Origin: Rheum nobile
Lineage: Eukaryota; Streptophyta; Magnoliopsida; Caryophyllales; Polygonaceae
Reading direction: 5' to 3'
Assembly: GCA_027886185.1 (NCBI GenBank)
Contig: WOAB01000878.1
Location: forward strand, 3,050,001 to 3,114,000
Length of the DNA: 64,000 nucleotides
In this document: piece after piece, positions 34,365 through 46,529 of the stretch
How positions within the stretch are numbered: position 1 is the first letter of the stretch
Layout of the letters: each line of letters begins with the position of its first letter
Program-made: the position numbers and the translations under genes
The notes under the pieces: model-generated
Seen by the model: only the letters and a program-made list of their open reading frames with translations
Databases searched by the model: none
Told to the model about the DNA's origin: nothing

Positions 34365-36848
34365 TGTAATACCCCTTAATTTTAGTAAGGATATTTGGGT
34401 AATTTTTCTCATACTTCGTTCATTAAGTTTTTCGCTTTCAGTGGAGTTTGGATTTTCTGTAATATCCATGATCTCTGTAATAATTTCCTGAGTGGTATAA
34501 AATACATTCGATGTATTTTCGAGACTTAGAATATTTGTTTGGATACAAACAAATAATTTCCGGGGTTTAAAACCCATATCCAATCTTATCTCTGCAAGCC
34601 ACTTGATCTCGCCACTTGATCTCCTGCAATCTTATCCCTATGGCCATGCCACTTGGGCTCTCCTGCATGTCTGGTCGAGGCTGGTCGGGGGCTCCTCCTG
34701 GGGCTTTAAAAGGAGCCAGAATTGGAAGGGGTTGAGGGGCACCCAAGACCTGATCTCGTACTCCCTCTCAGTAGCTTCTTCCCGGCGTCGATGGGCTGCT
34801 GCGTGAAGCCACCACCGGAGAGTTGCGGGCCACTGCTGAGGTTCGCTGTTGTAGCCGAGGTCTATTGTTCGCCGAGTTGGAGGTGTTGCTGCTTCTGTTG
34901 CCGGCGATGACAGAGCTGCACTGCTGTCGAACCGCCGTCGTGCCCCCGATCTGCTGTTGTTGAAGTTGTTGTCCGAGTTGCTGCTGTAGTCGGCGCTGCT
35001 ATGGCCGTTTCCCGGAGACGAGCGTCCTCACCGGCGAGAGCTCCCCTGCTTATGTTGTCGTTGTTGCAGTCGGGAAGAAGGCAGGGTTGAAGAAGGAAGA
35101 ATAGTGAAGGTGGGCCCCATCCCTTGTTTAATTTGTTGTTGGGCCGAGAAGCCCAAGTTCCATTCCGTCCGGATTTGACCCGAAATTATCCGAGCGGTAT
35201 AATTTCGATTATCTTTTATCCGTATCTGTCTTTAGGAAAATTCAATCAATATTCTTATGATTTAAAATCATAAGAATTTATTGGATTTAATTCCTTGAGT
35301 TCGTCCAGATAAATTAATTGATATTAATTAATATGTCATATGCTGGATCGCGTATGGACCCGTAATCCTGCTAGATTTATCCGAAGAATAGGCCATATCC
35401 TTGGAAGGGATATCATCAATAGTCGTCTCGTCTAGATTCATCGTCGAATCTACTCCAGGCAAGTGGCGGTTCGCTCTTGCTCATCATTCCATACTTCCAT
35501 TAATTATCAATTGTTTAGTTGTTAATTAATTTGGGATGATTTACTGTTTTCGTTGGGAACAGTTTTGATAACTGTTTGTGATTTTAAAAGATATTATAAT
35601 AGGTTGTATATCTGCTAGAACAATGCTATTATAGATATAAATGATTAAAAGATGATATTATAATAGGTTGTATATTCTGCTAGAACAACGCTATTATAGA
35701 TATATATTGTAGATGTGGGCCTTGATGGCTTTGATGTGATTTATTGCTGTGTTGAACTGTTTAGTTAGCACGAGTATTCGTAAGAAACTCTGGGCTCTAT
35801 GTGAGGTCCAGTCGTTTCTTGATAATTATTGGTTGAAAGGGCATCGGAGACCCTGACACCAACGAGATGTGGATATGAATGTGATGTGGATTGAGGTTTG
35901 GACCCTACGAGGTCCATTCCTTCGATATATGTCCCTCATGACGAAACATATATCTAAAAGCTTATAACGTGATGTGTGTTTTGGAATTAAATAAGATAAG
36001 TGCCATTGTCGCACATAATTAATATACCCTTGGGCGAGTAGTGCAGCTAGGAAATCTCGTCTTGACTTTGATCAGAGTAAAGTTCTCTTTCAAATCTGGA
36101 TTCGCCTTGGGCGGTGAGGTTGGTCGTGAACCGAGTTGTTTTAAACGCTTGTGTGTAATTATTTATGTTCCCCAACATTTGTCATATTTCCGATAAGACT
36201 CAACTCGTTGGAGTCTTCTTTTGGGATTGATTGCTGTGAGACTTGGTCTCCAGAATCTTCTCTTGATCATGTCTTTTTATGTATTCTAGTAGAAGTATGG
36301 TGGTTGACTATCGTCATCGGTTATGATTCGAGAAGCGATGAGTCTAACCTAATACGACTACTTCGAACCACTCTGCTTTGTACCCTTGCATAGTTTTTCA
36401 TTAGACTAACCAACCGAAATTGTTCTCTGCATGGTTGGCTGGTGTCATCCGTTCGATTCGGCACATCAGATAAGTTGCCATCCTGTGAAGGCTAGAGTGA
36501 CTATGGACGCAAACGATGTTTTTGATAAGTTTATTCAGGTTGAGATCCTTGACGGGTGATCATTGCGATCAAGACCCTTTTGTTGGTTATTTAAAGTCTT
36601 CCGATGTGTTAAATATGTTTTATATTAAGAACTTCCGCTGTAATGATTCTGATTATGTATTTTGATGTATTTGGAATTATGTTGTAATTCCGAGACAATG
36701 ATTTTAAATGAAAGTTATGATAATTTTGTTTCATAATTGTTTCATGATTTGTATTTAAACGGTAAAGCCTCGGGTGGCTTCAGTGAGGAAAACCGAGGTC
36801 ACTGGCGGTAATACCTTTCCAAATGGGTTAAGATTTGGGGGTGTTACA
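34365..36848 (+). repeat. 5' LTR of the second LARD-like element
   Basis: It contains a GC-rich island (about 34600-35150) followed by GCGGTATAATTTCG (a TATA-like box near 35197), and a 64-bp tandem repeat near 35588-35705 (TATTATAATAGGTTGTATAT). Confidence 0.9.
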
Positions 36849-36852
36849 GATT

Positions 36853-36865
36853 TGGTATCAGAGCC
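36853..36865 (+). promoter_or_regulatory. Primer-binding site, initiator-Met tRNA type
   Basis: TGGTATCAGAGCC, four bases after the 5' LTR. Confidence 0.9.
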
Positions 36866-38236
36866 GAATTTTTTTTTTACGGGTTGGGATTTTATAAATC
36901 ATTTACTCGTTTTAAATTGAAAAATGTTTTCGAGGGTTCTGAGTTTTCAAAAATGAAAAGAATTTGAAATGACATCGTTCATAGTCGTGCCTTCTTCTTT
37001 AGTCTGATATGGGAAGCGAACTTCCATATTTAGAAAGACTAACTCTCTTCTCGTCGCCCGAAGGATATGGGTGCATTCCTTTTTCTTCAGAGGGACTCGG
37101 AGGAAGCCGAGACGGCTCCTCCATCTCTAAGATAGGTTTGAGTTTCCGGTTCCCTCGTCGTGATTTGAGGTTGTAGAACCTAGTAACTTGGTTAGAGTTC
37201 ATCAGCTGATGGTAAACACAAGAGATACGGTTCATGCTGGTGCAGGAGCGACGACGTGTGTCGATAATCTCCGTAGTTTGGTAATCCGTAAGTATGACCC
37301 ATGTAGGACCAATGGTTAAAGCTTTTGGAAAGGCCAAGTGTACGAAATCATAGGTGTTCTTTGGGGAGATCTATTTGAGATTCGTTTGAGGTAATATAAG
37401 GAAATGATGCAATTAAGTCCTGGATGGATAGTAGATTGTGTGTGAATATAAGGATTTTAAGTTAGAAATAAGTCATTTAAGACAGTACGAGTCGTTGGAC
37501 TCGATAATTGGAATTTCCAGAGAATGAAGAGTTAGGACTCTTGGGAATTGTCAAGGATTGACATCTTGTGAGTATGTCATATATAAGGCTTATGGTACAA
37601 CTATCTTTAAGGAAATAGGAGTAGTATCGTATGTGAATTCATGTTATAAGGATTAATGTGGATGAATCATTTTCAGAATGATATCTTAAGGAATTAAAAG
37701 TAATATCTCATGTGATCCGTTTCGAGGAATATAAAGTGTGGTGATTATGTTGGAGAAAATTAAGGAATCTTGAAGGTTTAAATTATAAAGTGATTAAAGG
37801 AATAAGTTAAGTCATTACCGAAAGGATCCCAAGTTAGAATCTGGCATAAGGGCCAAATTCGATGATGATAAATGATGGGATTGTGTAAGGTATCTTTAAG
37901 GAAATTGAGGTCGTAAGATTCGAGGTTATTAAGATTTATCTGAGTTATAAGAAGTTAATGTGTAAACCTTGAGGTTGTTTATAAGAGGATTGGAGGAAAA
38001 ATGTGTGTTCTCCTATTAAAGGTACATTAATATCGTTATGATGGTGATGGGAGACCATTATTCTAAGGTAGACATAATCTTGTGGAGGTAGTAAGAGTTA
38101 TTACCTGGTATGTTGTATGGAGATAAGGTTGTGAGATGATGTCCTGTTTAAGGATATTAAGTTCAGATAGTAAGTTTGATGGTGAAGCAGGTTCCTCATT
38201 GGTCTAATGCAAGTTTCAGGGTCGAAACTTTTCTTA
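36866..38236 (+). other. Internal region without coding capacity
   Basis: I could not recognise gag or pol remnants in any frame. It ends with GTTTCAGGGTCGAAACTTTTC, a diverged form of the chromovirus pre-polypurine motif. Confidence 0.7.
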
Positions 38237-38248
38237 AGGGGGTAGTAA
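38237..38248 (+). promoter_or_regulatory. Polypurine tract, diverged
   Basis: AAGGGGGTAGTA directly before the 3' LTR; pyrimidines interrupt it. Confidence 0.7.
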
Positions 38249-40583
38249 TGTAATACCCCTTAATTTTAGTAAGGGTATTTGGGTAATTTTTCCCATCCTT
38301 CGTTCATTAAATTTTTCGCTTTCAGTGGAGTTTGGATTTTCTGTAATATCCATGATCTCTGTAATAATTTCCTGAGTGGTATAAAATACATTCGATGTAT
38401 TTTCGGGACTTAGAATATTTGTTTGGATACAAACAAATAATATCCGGGGTTTAAAACCCATATCCAATCTTATCCATGCATGCCACTTGATCTCGCCACT
38501 TGATCTCCTGCAATCTTATCCCTGTGGCCATGCCACTTGGGCTCTCATGCGTGTCTGGTCGGGGCTGGTCGGGGGCTCCTCCTGGGGCTTTAAAAGGAGC
38601 CAGAACTGGAAGGGGTTGAGGGGCACCCAAGACCTGATCTCGTACTCCCTCTCGGTAGCTCATTCCTGGCGTCGACGGGCTGTTGCGTGAAGCCACCACC
38701 GGCGAGCTGCGGGCCACTGCTGAGGTTCGCTGCTGGGGCCGAGGTCTACTGTTCGCCGAGTTGGAGGTGTTGCTGCTTCTGCTGCCGGCGACGACGGGAA
38801 GAAGGCAGGGTAGAAGATGGGTTGAAGAAGGAGGAATAGTGAAGGTGGGCCCCATCCCTTGTTTAATTTGTTGTTGGGCCGAGAAGCCCAAGTTCCATTC
38901 CGTCCGGATTTGACCCGAAATTATTCGAGCGGTATAATTTCGATTCCCTTTTATCTGTATCTGTCTTTAGGAAAATTCAATCAATATTCTTATGATTTAA
39001 AATCATAAGAATTTATTGGATTTAATTCATTGAGTTCGTCCAGACAGATTAATTGATATTAATTAATATGTCATATGCTGGATCGCGTATGGACCCGTAA
39101 TCCTGCTAGAGTTATCCGAAGAATAGGCCATATCCTTGGAAGGGATATCATCAGTAATCGTCTCGTCTAGATTCATCGCCGAATCTACTCCAGGCAAGTG
39201 GCGGTTCGCTCTTGCTCATCATTCCATACTTCCATTAATTATCAATTGTTTAGTTGTTAATTAATTTGGGATGATTTACTGTTTTCGTTGGGAACAGTTT
39301 TGATAATTGTTTGTGATTTTAAAAGATATTATAATAGGTTGTATATCTGCTAGAACAACGCTATTATAGATATAAATGATTAAAAGATGATACTATAATA
39401 GGTTGTATATTCTGCTAGAACAACGCTATTATAGATATATATTGTAGATGTGGGCCTTGATGGCTTTGATGTGATTTATTGCTGTGTTGAACTGTTTAGT
39501 TAGCACGAGTATTCGTAAGAACTCTGGGCTCTATGTGAGGTCCAGTCGTTTCTTGATAATTATTGGTTGAAAGGGCATCGGAGACCCTGACACCAATGAG
39601 ATGTGGATACGAATGTGATGTGGATTGAGGTTTGGACCATGTGAGGTCCATTCCTTCGATATATGTCCCTCATGACGAAACATATATCTAAAAGCTTATA
39701 ACGTGATGTGTGTTTTGGAATTAAATAAGATAAGTGTCATTGTCGCACATAATTAATATACCCTTGGGCGAGTAGTACAGCTAGGAAATCTCATCTTGAC
39801 TTTGATCAGAGTAAAGTTCTATTTCCAATCTGGATTCGCTTTGGGCGATGAGGTTGGTCGTGAACCGAGTTGTTTTAAACGCTTGTGTGTAATTATTTAT
39901 GTTCCCCAACATTTGTCATATTTCCGATAAGACTCAACTCGTTGGAGTCTTCTTTTGGGATTGATTGATGTGAGACTTGGTCTCCAGAATCTTCTCTTGA
40001 TCATGTCTTTTTATGTATTCTAGTAGAAGTATGGTGGTTGACTACCGTCATCGGTTATGATTCGAGAAGCGATGAGTCTAACCTAATACGACTACTTCGA
40101 ACCACTATGCTTTGTACCCTTGCATAGTCTTTCATTAGACTAACCAACCGAAATTGTTCTCTGCATGGTTGGCTGGTGTCATCCGTTCGATTCGGCACAT
40201 CAGATAAGTTGCCATCCTGTGAAGGTTAGAGCAACTATGGACGCAAATGATGTTTTTGATCAGTTTATTCAGGTTGAGATCCTTGACGGGTGATCATTGC
40301 GATCAAGACCCTTTTGTTGGTTATTTAAAGTCTTCCGTTGTGTTAAATATGTTTTATATTAAAAACTTCCGCTGTAATGATTCTGATTATGTATTTTGAT
40401 GTATTTGGAATTATATTGTACTTCCGAGACAATGATTTTAAATGAAAGTTATGATAATTTTGTATCATAATTGTTTCATGATTTGTATTTAAACGGTAAA
40501 GCCTGGGGTGGCTTCGGTGAGGAAAAACCGAGGTCACTGACGGTAATACCTTTCCAAATGGGTTAAGATTTGGGGGTGTTACA
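38249..40583 (+). repeat. 3' LTR of the second LARD-like element
   Basis: Collinear with the 5' LTR apart from the deletion in the GC-rich island near 38795. The 64-bp repeat recurs at about 39324-39441. Confidence 0.9.
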
Positions 40584-40588
40584 TAAAG

Positions 40589-41935
40589 CATTCAAAATGC
40601 AATAATTAAATGTGATCCTAGTATGGCCCCTAAAAACCGAAATTAAAGATCTAATCTTCAAGGGTCGTGTTCTTCATGGATCTCCATCCTTGGTACCCTT
40701 CATGGATCTCCATCCTTGGTCTTCTTAGGATCTACTCTTCTTGTATTACATAAATTTCTAAATAATCTAATTACTGAAAATTAAATTACAAAAATACATA
40801 ACGATACGCAGACCGTGTACATGAAAACATAACGATATGCATATCGTATTTTCTATCCTAAAATGGGACATACTAGTCACCTCATGCAAGCAATAATATC
40901 ATAATATTAAATCATGCATGCAATAATAATATCAAATATTATAAATAATATTAGTCTAATTAATAACAATAAGCAATTTTAAAATACTAAATAAATACTA
41001 TTAAGTTAAATAAATCATCTCATGAGATAAATAATTAAATATCAATATCTTAATTCAAATAAAATCAATATATAGAATTAATCATAATTAATCATTAAAA
41101 TGCATTATTGAATAAGATATGCATAAACAAGATAAGATATCAAATATCCTTATCTTAATCTAGTGGGATTCTTTCCTAACAACTTTTAGGAAATTATATT
41201 ATAGATAATATCAAATATTATCCAATTGGGCAAATAAGATCTTATCTTAATTTTTTTAAGGAAATTATCCTAAAACGCAAAATCTACCCAAACGGACCGA
41301 GCCCAGCCCGCGCCCAACCGAACCACGGCTCCCTCTGTGGACCGACCCCGAGCCCAGCCCGAACCGATCCGGACCGCGCAGAACTGTGCGCGACCCACGG
41401 TCAGCCCCGCGCAGAACCGCGCCCAACCGAGCCGAACCGAGCGCGAGCCGCGCCCAGCCCCTGTTGGGTCCGTCCGTGCGCGCACCAGTCGCTCCTTTGC
41501 TGGACCCGCCAGCGCCACTGCGCGACTGGGTCCGGCTGCAGTCGCAGCGTCGAGCCGTGGTGCGTGTTGAACCAAATCCGATCCGGTTTTCAAAATTTTA
41601 TGTATGAAACAATTTCATAAAAAAAATAAGAATTGTGGAAAAAGAAAATTTACGGGATTGATCCGTCTTATTGAAAATTAAAATTTTCATCTAATGATTT
41701 AAAACATGCCAAAATCATATCTCTTGCATAATTAATTCACATGAATCAAGTATGAGTAAAACAATTTTACATGCGTATTTGTTTATAAAGTTCTTCAACT
41801 TTACTAATTCAATCAATTAAAATCAGAATTTTAATCATGCAAATTAACCTATATATCAATTTACCACTTAATTTGAATCAAGACATGCATCAAAATTAAC
41901 TCTTTAATTTTTTATCATATCAATTTATGCAAGAG
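40589..41935 (-). other. Copia 5' leader, LTR-proximal part, with a GC-rich block
   Basis: Mostly AT-rich. The exception is 41275-41590, a GC-rich degenerate repeat built from CCGAGCCCAGCCCG-like and GCGCAGAACCGCGCCCAACC-like words. Frames cross it on both strands with Arg/Pro/Ala-rich products, which I take as composition artefacts. Its place next to the primer site suggests leader RNA structure. Confidence 0.6.
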
Positions 41936-41948
41936 GCTCTGATACCAC
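41936..41948 (-). promoter_or_regulatory. Copia primer-binding site
   Basis: The minus strand reads TGGTATCAGAGCC just inside the right LTR (GGCTCTGATACCA on the plus strand). Confidence 0.93.
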
Positions 41949-42668
41949 TGTTGAGATTAGATGCGTATAAGCGGAATTACAGAAAACTATTTTCTTACAT
42001 CTAACAAGGATCTCATGAATGATTTGATATGGATCAATTAGAAGTATAGTTACATACCTTTTGATGCGAATGAAGTTGTTCCGGCAGAATTTCAGCGGAG
42101 ATCGAAAGCCCCAAGTGTGGCTTCTCTACTTGGTCCACACGAGTCTGGAATCTGGATCGCCTTGGGTCTCGTCTGTTAGAACGAACAAACGAAAGGGATG
42201 AACTTGGCTTGCACTGGGAGGTTCGGCCGTGTACTAGGGTTCAATTGTTATGGCTTTCGCTTTTGGAAGTCATTACTTATAAGATCATATCTTATCTTTG
42301 GTAATAGATATAATATTTTTATATTGTATCTATATCTTCTAATAAGATTTCCTTTTATCTAGTTATTATTAATAGTAACTCTTATCTATCAATAATAAAA
42401 GCCAATCTCCCAATTTAGCCATAGGGCCAAAATTCCATGTCCCACATGGGCTTCCGATTTAGTTTGATCCAGTCTGATAACTCTATGTGTGTGACCTCAT
42501 AGGACCCGGTTATTATAGTCATGGACCTAACCTGATTAAGTCCATTAATCATAGTTGACTTCTAGCAAAGCACTACGATCCCTAAAATACCCGGATTGTA
42601 AATCCCCATTAATAGTCATATTCCATGTTTAGTAATTGCACCTTTGATTAAAGGACATAATTCCTTCA
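41949..42668 (-). repeat. Copia 5' LTR (right copy)
   Basis: 720 bp; the start and end match the left copy. Confidence 0.92.
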
Positions 42669-42770
42669 TCGACAACTAGTTTAATTTAATTAACATGGAG
42701 GAGTGTTTTTGCAAGAAGAATGAAACTGTATAATGGACTTTATAGAGATTTTTTAAGGATTATCTATGAC

Positions 42771-43340
42771 TAGTGGCGGATCTAGAACTTAATCGAAGGG
42801 GGGGGGAGAGTTTCGTATATTTTTCACTTAATCAATCGACATTTATATTAATATTTTAAAATTATAAAAAAATATTAGATTCACCTTTTGAAATTTGATT
42901 AATTCATGCAATATATACTCTATTTTTTAGCGTTTTGAAAAATTATTTGAATAATGTAAGATTTTCAATTTTTGTGTTAATAAAAAATTAAAACATGAAA
43001 GGAAAAATAAAAAACAAAAGAGAAATAAACTTGCTTATCAAACACAAAGATTTTAATAAAGCAATTAAGACTCAAATTTTTAACAAAAGTAAAAAAAAAA
43101 AAAGTTGGGAAAAGGATTGAAGAATTAAACCTATAACCTTTAGCTTTTTCCACACAAGTTCCAAGACAAATGCCACTAGGCCAATGCATTTTTCTTGTCA
43201 TTTACTTATCATTTTATGTATACATAATGAAAATTAAAAATTCAAAAAATGGCTTAATCAAAAATTCGACATACTATAAGAGATTTACCGGGGGAAGCGG
43301 GGGCTGCCGCCCCCCTAGCCCCCCTGTAGATCCGCCCCTG
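42771..43340. mobile_element. hAT MITE, 8-bp target duplication
   Basis: TIRs TAGTGGCGGATCTA and the complement of TAGATCCGCCCCTG are flanked by a perfect 8-bp duplication, TCTATGAC (42763-42770 and 43341-43348). Eight bases is the hAT size and the CAGGGGCGGATC-type tip is hAT-like. Runs of G near the left and C near the right are typical of this MITE form. No transposase. Confidence 0.9.
43100..43190 (-). other. tRNA-like (SINE-type) segment inside the hAT MITE
   Basis: On the minus strand an A-box-like TTGGCCTAGTGGCATTTG is followed at tRNA-like distance by a degenerate B-box, GGTTATAGGTTTAATTC. It may be an old SINE. Confidence 0.35.
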
Positions 43341-43439
43341 TCTATGACGGTTTCTCAAAGGGGGAAATATGGCTTAAGGGTTTTTTGGTAACTTGGTTAC
43401 AATGAAGCACCTTAAACGTACGTTACATACTCTTTTAAG

Positions 43440-43590
43440 TCCGAAGTTAGAAAGCATAGGTTTGAGAACTTAGAATCTAGATCTTGAGGAAAGGGAATTT
43501 TTAGTCCAAAGTTAATTACAAAGCATAGGTTTGAAAACTTAGAATCTAGATCTTAAGAAGGAAAGAGAAGAACAAAGTATATATTTTGAC
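43440..43590. repeat. Duplicated edge at the left LTR of the second Copia
   Basis: AAGCATAGGTTTGA(G/A)AACTTAGAATCT occurs twice, at about 43453 and 43521, so the LTR start was duplicated with some flanking DNA. Confidence 0.75.
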
Positions 43591-43789
43591 TTTTGAGCTT
43601 TCTGAATTACATTCTTACTCTGCTAATCAATACAAGACTAACTACTCACTATATATACAAAGCTAACACGGCTGACTAATCACAACGTACTAATAACACT
43701 AACTAATAGAGAAGCTCCTATTAAACTCTCACAAACTAATCTCTAACAAACAGATCAATAACACGTGTACAAGTCTATATACTTCATAT

Positions 43790-44884
43790 CGCCCTCAAGC
43801 TAAACTTGACGGAGGAAAGACAAGGCCAAGCTTGGATGCAAGGAAGCGGTGTTGATCAGCACCAAGAGCTTTGGTGAATACATCAGCAAGTTCATGCCCA
43901 AAAGAAATATGAAATGTCTTAAGAAATTCTTTATAAGTCCCGATGCCTTAGAAGTGTCATCTCATGCCAATCCGAAGATTTTTCAGAAGGTCATCCATCC
44001 TAGTACAACTCCCGTCCTAGCACGCTTAACTTTAAAGTTATTTGTCATCACTTGAACCATGAAAAGGAAGAACTCTTGTAGACACGAGTAACACTCTAAT
44101 CCTTATAAATGATTACAAATCTGGTTTATTACAATCACCCCCACTTAAACCCTTGACGACCTCATCAAGGCCCAAAGACCACCATTTGGGTCAAGCGACC
44201 TCCCACAAGGCCAGGTCCACTCGTAACCCAGAGTCGACTCTGATACCATTTGTAAGGCCTAATGCCTTAGAAATGACATCCCATGCCAACCCGAGCACTT
44301 TGCAGGAGGTCACCCATCCTGGTACTACTCCCGCCATAACACGCTTAACTTCACAGTTCTTTGTCATCACAAACTATGAAAAGGAAGAGCTCTTGTACAC
44401 ATGAGTAACACACTAACACTCTAATCCTTATAAAATATTACAAATATGGGGTGTTACACCCTTCTTGAACCATGGCACAAACAAAATGACAATCGATTCG
44501 TAAATGCTTGGTTCGTTCATGGAAGACAGGGTTGACTGCAAGGTGTTGAGTTGCTTTGTTGTCGTAATGCAAGGGAAGAGGCAAAGAAAGTGGTACCCCG
44601 AGATCAGTGAGCAACCCATGAATCCATACTAACTCACGAGCATCTATAGACATGCTCCTATATTCACTTTTAGCTGACGAATTCGACACGGTTTTATGCT
44701 TTTTAGTCTTCCAGGATATCAAGGATGAGCCTAAGAACACAATACTCATTGAGGGATCGGCAAGTGAATGCACAACTACCACAATCAGCATCATTGTAGG
44801 CAAACACTTGCAAATCAGATTTAGCAGGATAAGAAAGAGATATATTGAAGGTTCCCTTGAGATAACGCAACAAATACAGAGCAA
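43790..44884 (-). pseudogene. Copia RNase H, split by Cassandra
   Basis: Pieces run from SLISWKTKKHKTVSNSSAKS and SEYRSMSIDARELVWI (near 44690) through HYDNKATQHLAVNPVFHERT and HLRIDCHFV to VQEG at 44462. Cassandra intervenes. The text resumes at 43931 as FLKTFHISFGHELADVFTKA and DQHRFLASKLGL, ending at a stop near the polypurine tract. Joined in this order the two halves make the usual Copia C-terminus, which fixes the insertion point. Confidence 0.85.
43932..44458 (-). mobile_element. Cassandra TRIM element carrying 5S rRNA-like LTRs
   Basis: Two LTR-like copies (43932-44133, degenerate, and 44251-44458) bracket a 117-bp centre. On the minus strand the right one starts TGTAACACCCC, ends GGCCTTACA and is followed by ATGGTATCAGAGTC, a Met-tRNA primer site. 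Inside each LTR the minus strand reads like 5S rRNA: GTGAAGTTAAGCGTG, then GGATGGGTGACCTCCTG (right copy, about 44277-44358). LTRs with an embedded 5S sequence define Cassandra. The target duplication is AAGGG, degraded to AAGAA on one side. Confidence 0.85.
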
Positions 44885-44927
44885 CTTGGTAATGAGGTAG
44901 CCAAGGACAACTCAAAAAATGGCTCAA

Positions 44928-45919
44928 TTGTTGAAATTTTTAACAAATATCAGGGCGAGTAAGTGTAAGATAAAGCAACCTTCCTACAAGTGGTCTGTAT
45001 GATTATGGATCAGCAAGAATTTTACCATCTCCAATGGACAATTTAGAACCACGCTACGCGCATAGGAAAATCAGTTGGCTTGCAGTCAAGAATACTTGCA
45101 TCAGTAAGGATATCCAACACTCTTGAAATAATACATTGACCGTTGTAGGGTCATGCCCACTATGAGCTTCAAAGCTTTCACCAGCTTCTAGTGGATTATC
45201 CTCCATGTGTACATCTTGTATGTTTGCAGCAAACTTGTGTACATTTGAATCTCTTAGTCCTTTGTAACATGCAGTCTGGATACCCCATAATCTTGAAACA
45301 TGTTTTCTTAACATACCCTCTTGCTCCACAGTGATAGCATTTCAAATCTCTCTTGTCAATTCATCTCCCAAATTCAGTCCCATAATGTCTTTCTTGATCT
45401 CTTCTCCCATAATCATTTACATAATGTCTATCAGATTGCCTACTATAGTTGTTATGCCTTCCATTATCATACATGTTATGATTAAACCTATTCACACCTA
45501 TAACCATCGAATCTTGTGAAGCATTTGCATTTCCAATAATCTCATTTTGTCTCTCTATTCGCATCACCATTTGGAAAGCCTTATTCACATAAGGCAAGGG
45601 CTCAAAAGACAAAATTGTGCTTCTAACATGCTCATAGCATATTTAATCCCATCAAGAATTGCGTAACTCTCTCCTTTTGCTCACGATCTAACATTCTCTT
45701 CAGCAGCAAGATAGAACAATGATTTAATGCTCCACAATCACATGAAGGAATTCCTTCCAAGATCTGTAATTCATCGTAGATCTTCTTGAGTTTCCCATAA
45801 TGTGCTGCAATGCTCAAATTATCTTACCTTACGTTGCTTAGATCCTTCTGTAATTGATAAACCAAAGGTGCATTTAATTCAGCAAACCTTTCTTACACCT
45901 TTGTCCATAGCTCCTTTAC
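44928..45919 (-). pseudogene. Copia gag remnant, C-terminal part
   Basis: At 45632-45817 the minus strand encodes LKKIYDELQILEGIPSCDCG and VTQFLMGLN, the signature of the retrotransposon gag family of the UBN2 type. At about 45520-45612 it encodes FEPLPYVNKAFQMVMRIERQ, which normally follows it. The 45361-45500 stretch is Asn/Arg/Tyr-rich. 44928-45330 is mostly pol-derived debris without a clear motif. Frameshifts separate the pieces. Confidence 0.75.
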
Positions 45920-46520
45920 GGTGTCAACTACTTGCACCTGCAGTGGTGCTGCAGACACCATTGCAGGGCCGTTCATTTGAACGGTGATAGTCACCGTTCA
46001 AATGAACAATTTTTTTTAATTTTGGAACGGTGATTATCACCGTTCCAAACTTCTTATTTTATATAATTGTATTTTTTTTAGCCACTAGTTTAAATTTTTT
46101 AGCCACTAGTTTAATTTTTTTAGCCACTAGTTTAATTTTTTTTAAGGGTTTATCCATTCTCTATTAGGGAATATTTTATAGGGTTTCATAATTTAAAATT
46201 TTAGCCACTAGTTTAATTTTTTTAAGGGTTTATCCATTCTCTATTAGGGATTATTTTGTAGGGTTTCATAATTTTAAATTTTAGCCACTAGTTTAATTTT
46301 TTTTTAAGGGTTTATCCATTCTCTATTAGGGAATATTTTATAGGATTTAAACTTTACACCCTTTTCAAACCAAATAAACCCAAAAAAAAACACCCTAAAC
46401 TAAAAAAAAACCCAAACGGCTTTAGAAGCCGTTGCAACAAAAAAAAATACAAACGATTTCTGAAACCGTTCAAATGCACAGATTTGCACGATTTCCAAAA
46501 GGGTGCAAGTAGTATTCCCC
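45920..46520. mobile_element. MULE MITE of the dyad group, 9-bp target duplication
   Basis: Flanked by a perfect 9-bp duplication, CTCCTTTAC (45911-45919 and 46521-46529), within Copia gag. Inverted tips share ACTTGCACC about ten bases in from each end. Five dyads with a 7-nt spacer lie near the ends: 45944, 45980, 46026, 46415 and 46452; for example AACGGT-gatagtc-ACCGTT and AACGGC-tttagaa-GCCGTT. The centre holds repeats of AGCCACTAGTTTAA and GGGTTTATCCATTCTCTAT (46080-46345). No coding capacity. Confidence 0.88.
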
Positions 46521-46529
46521 CTCCTTTAC

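Larger units (their letters stand above)
34365..40583 (+). mobile_element. Second large-LTR non-autonomous Gypsy-type element
   Basis: Flanked by a perfect 5-bp duplication, TAAAG (34360-34364 and 40584-40588), inside the Copia leader. The 5' LTR is 34365-36848 (2484 bp) and the 3' LTR 38249-40583 (2335 bp); both read TGTAATACCCCTTAATTTTAG...GGTGTTACA. The 3' LTR lacks about 150 bp of the GC-rich island. The internal region is 1400 bp and non-coding. Primer site and polypurine context match the element at 3280-10891, and the layout is the same, though the sequences are only distantly alike. Confidence 0.92.
20507..42668 (-). mobile_element. Ty1/copia retrotransposon, minus strand, with two nested elements
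   Basis: 720-bp LTRs at 20507-21226 and 41949-42668 begin TGTTGAGATTAGATG and end ATTCCTTCA. The flanks are TCAAC (20502-20506) and TCGAC (42669-42673), a 5-bp duplication with one mismatch. A Met-tRNA primer site adjoins the right LTR and a polypurine tract adjoins the left, so transcription runs right to left. Gag, protease, integrase and reverse transcriptase follow in Copia order. A Gypsy (23213-31287) and a LARD-like element (34365-40583) interrupt it; removing them leaves about 7.9 kb. RNase H is largely deleted and stops are present, so it is dead. Confidence 0.93.

Noticed and set aside
41270..41607. Arg/Pro/Ala-rich frames on both strands.
   Set aside because: They follow from GC-rich repetitive composition in a Copia leader and overlap in three frames.
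43836..44404. Two short plus-strand frames over the Cassandra.
   Set aside because: They cross LTR, primer site and 5S-like sequence on the antisense strand.
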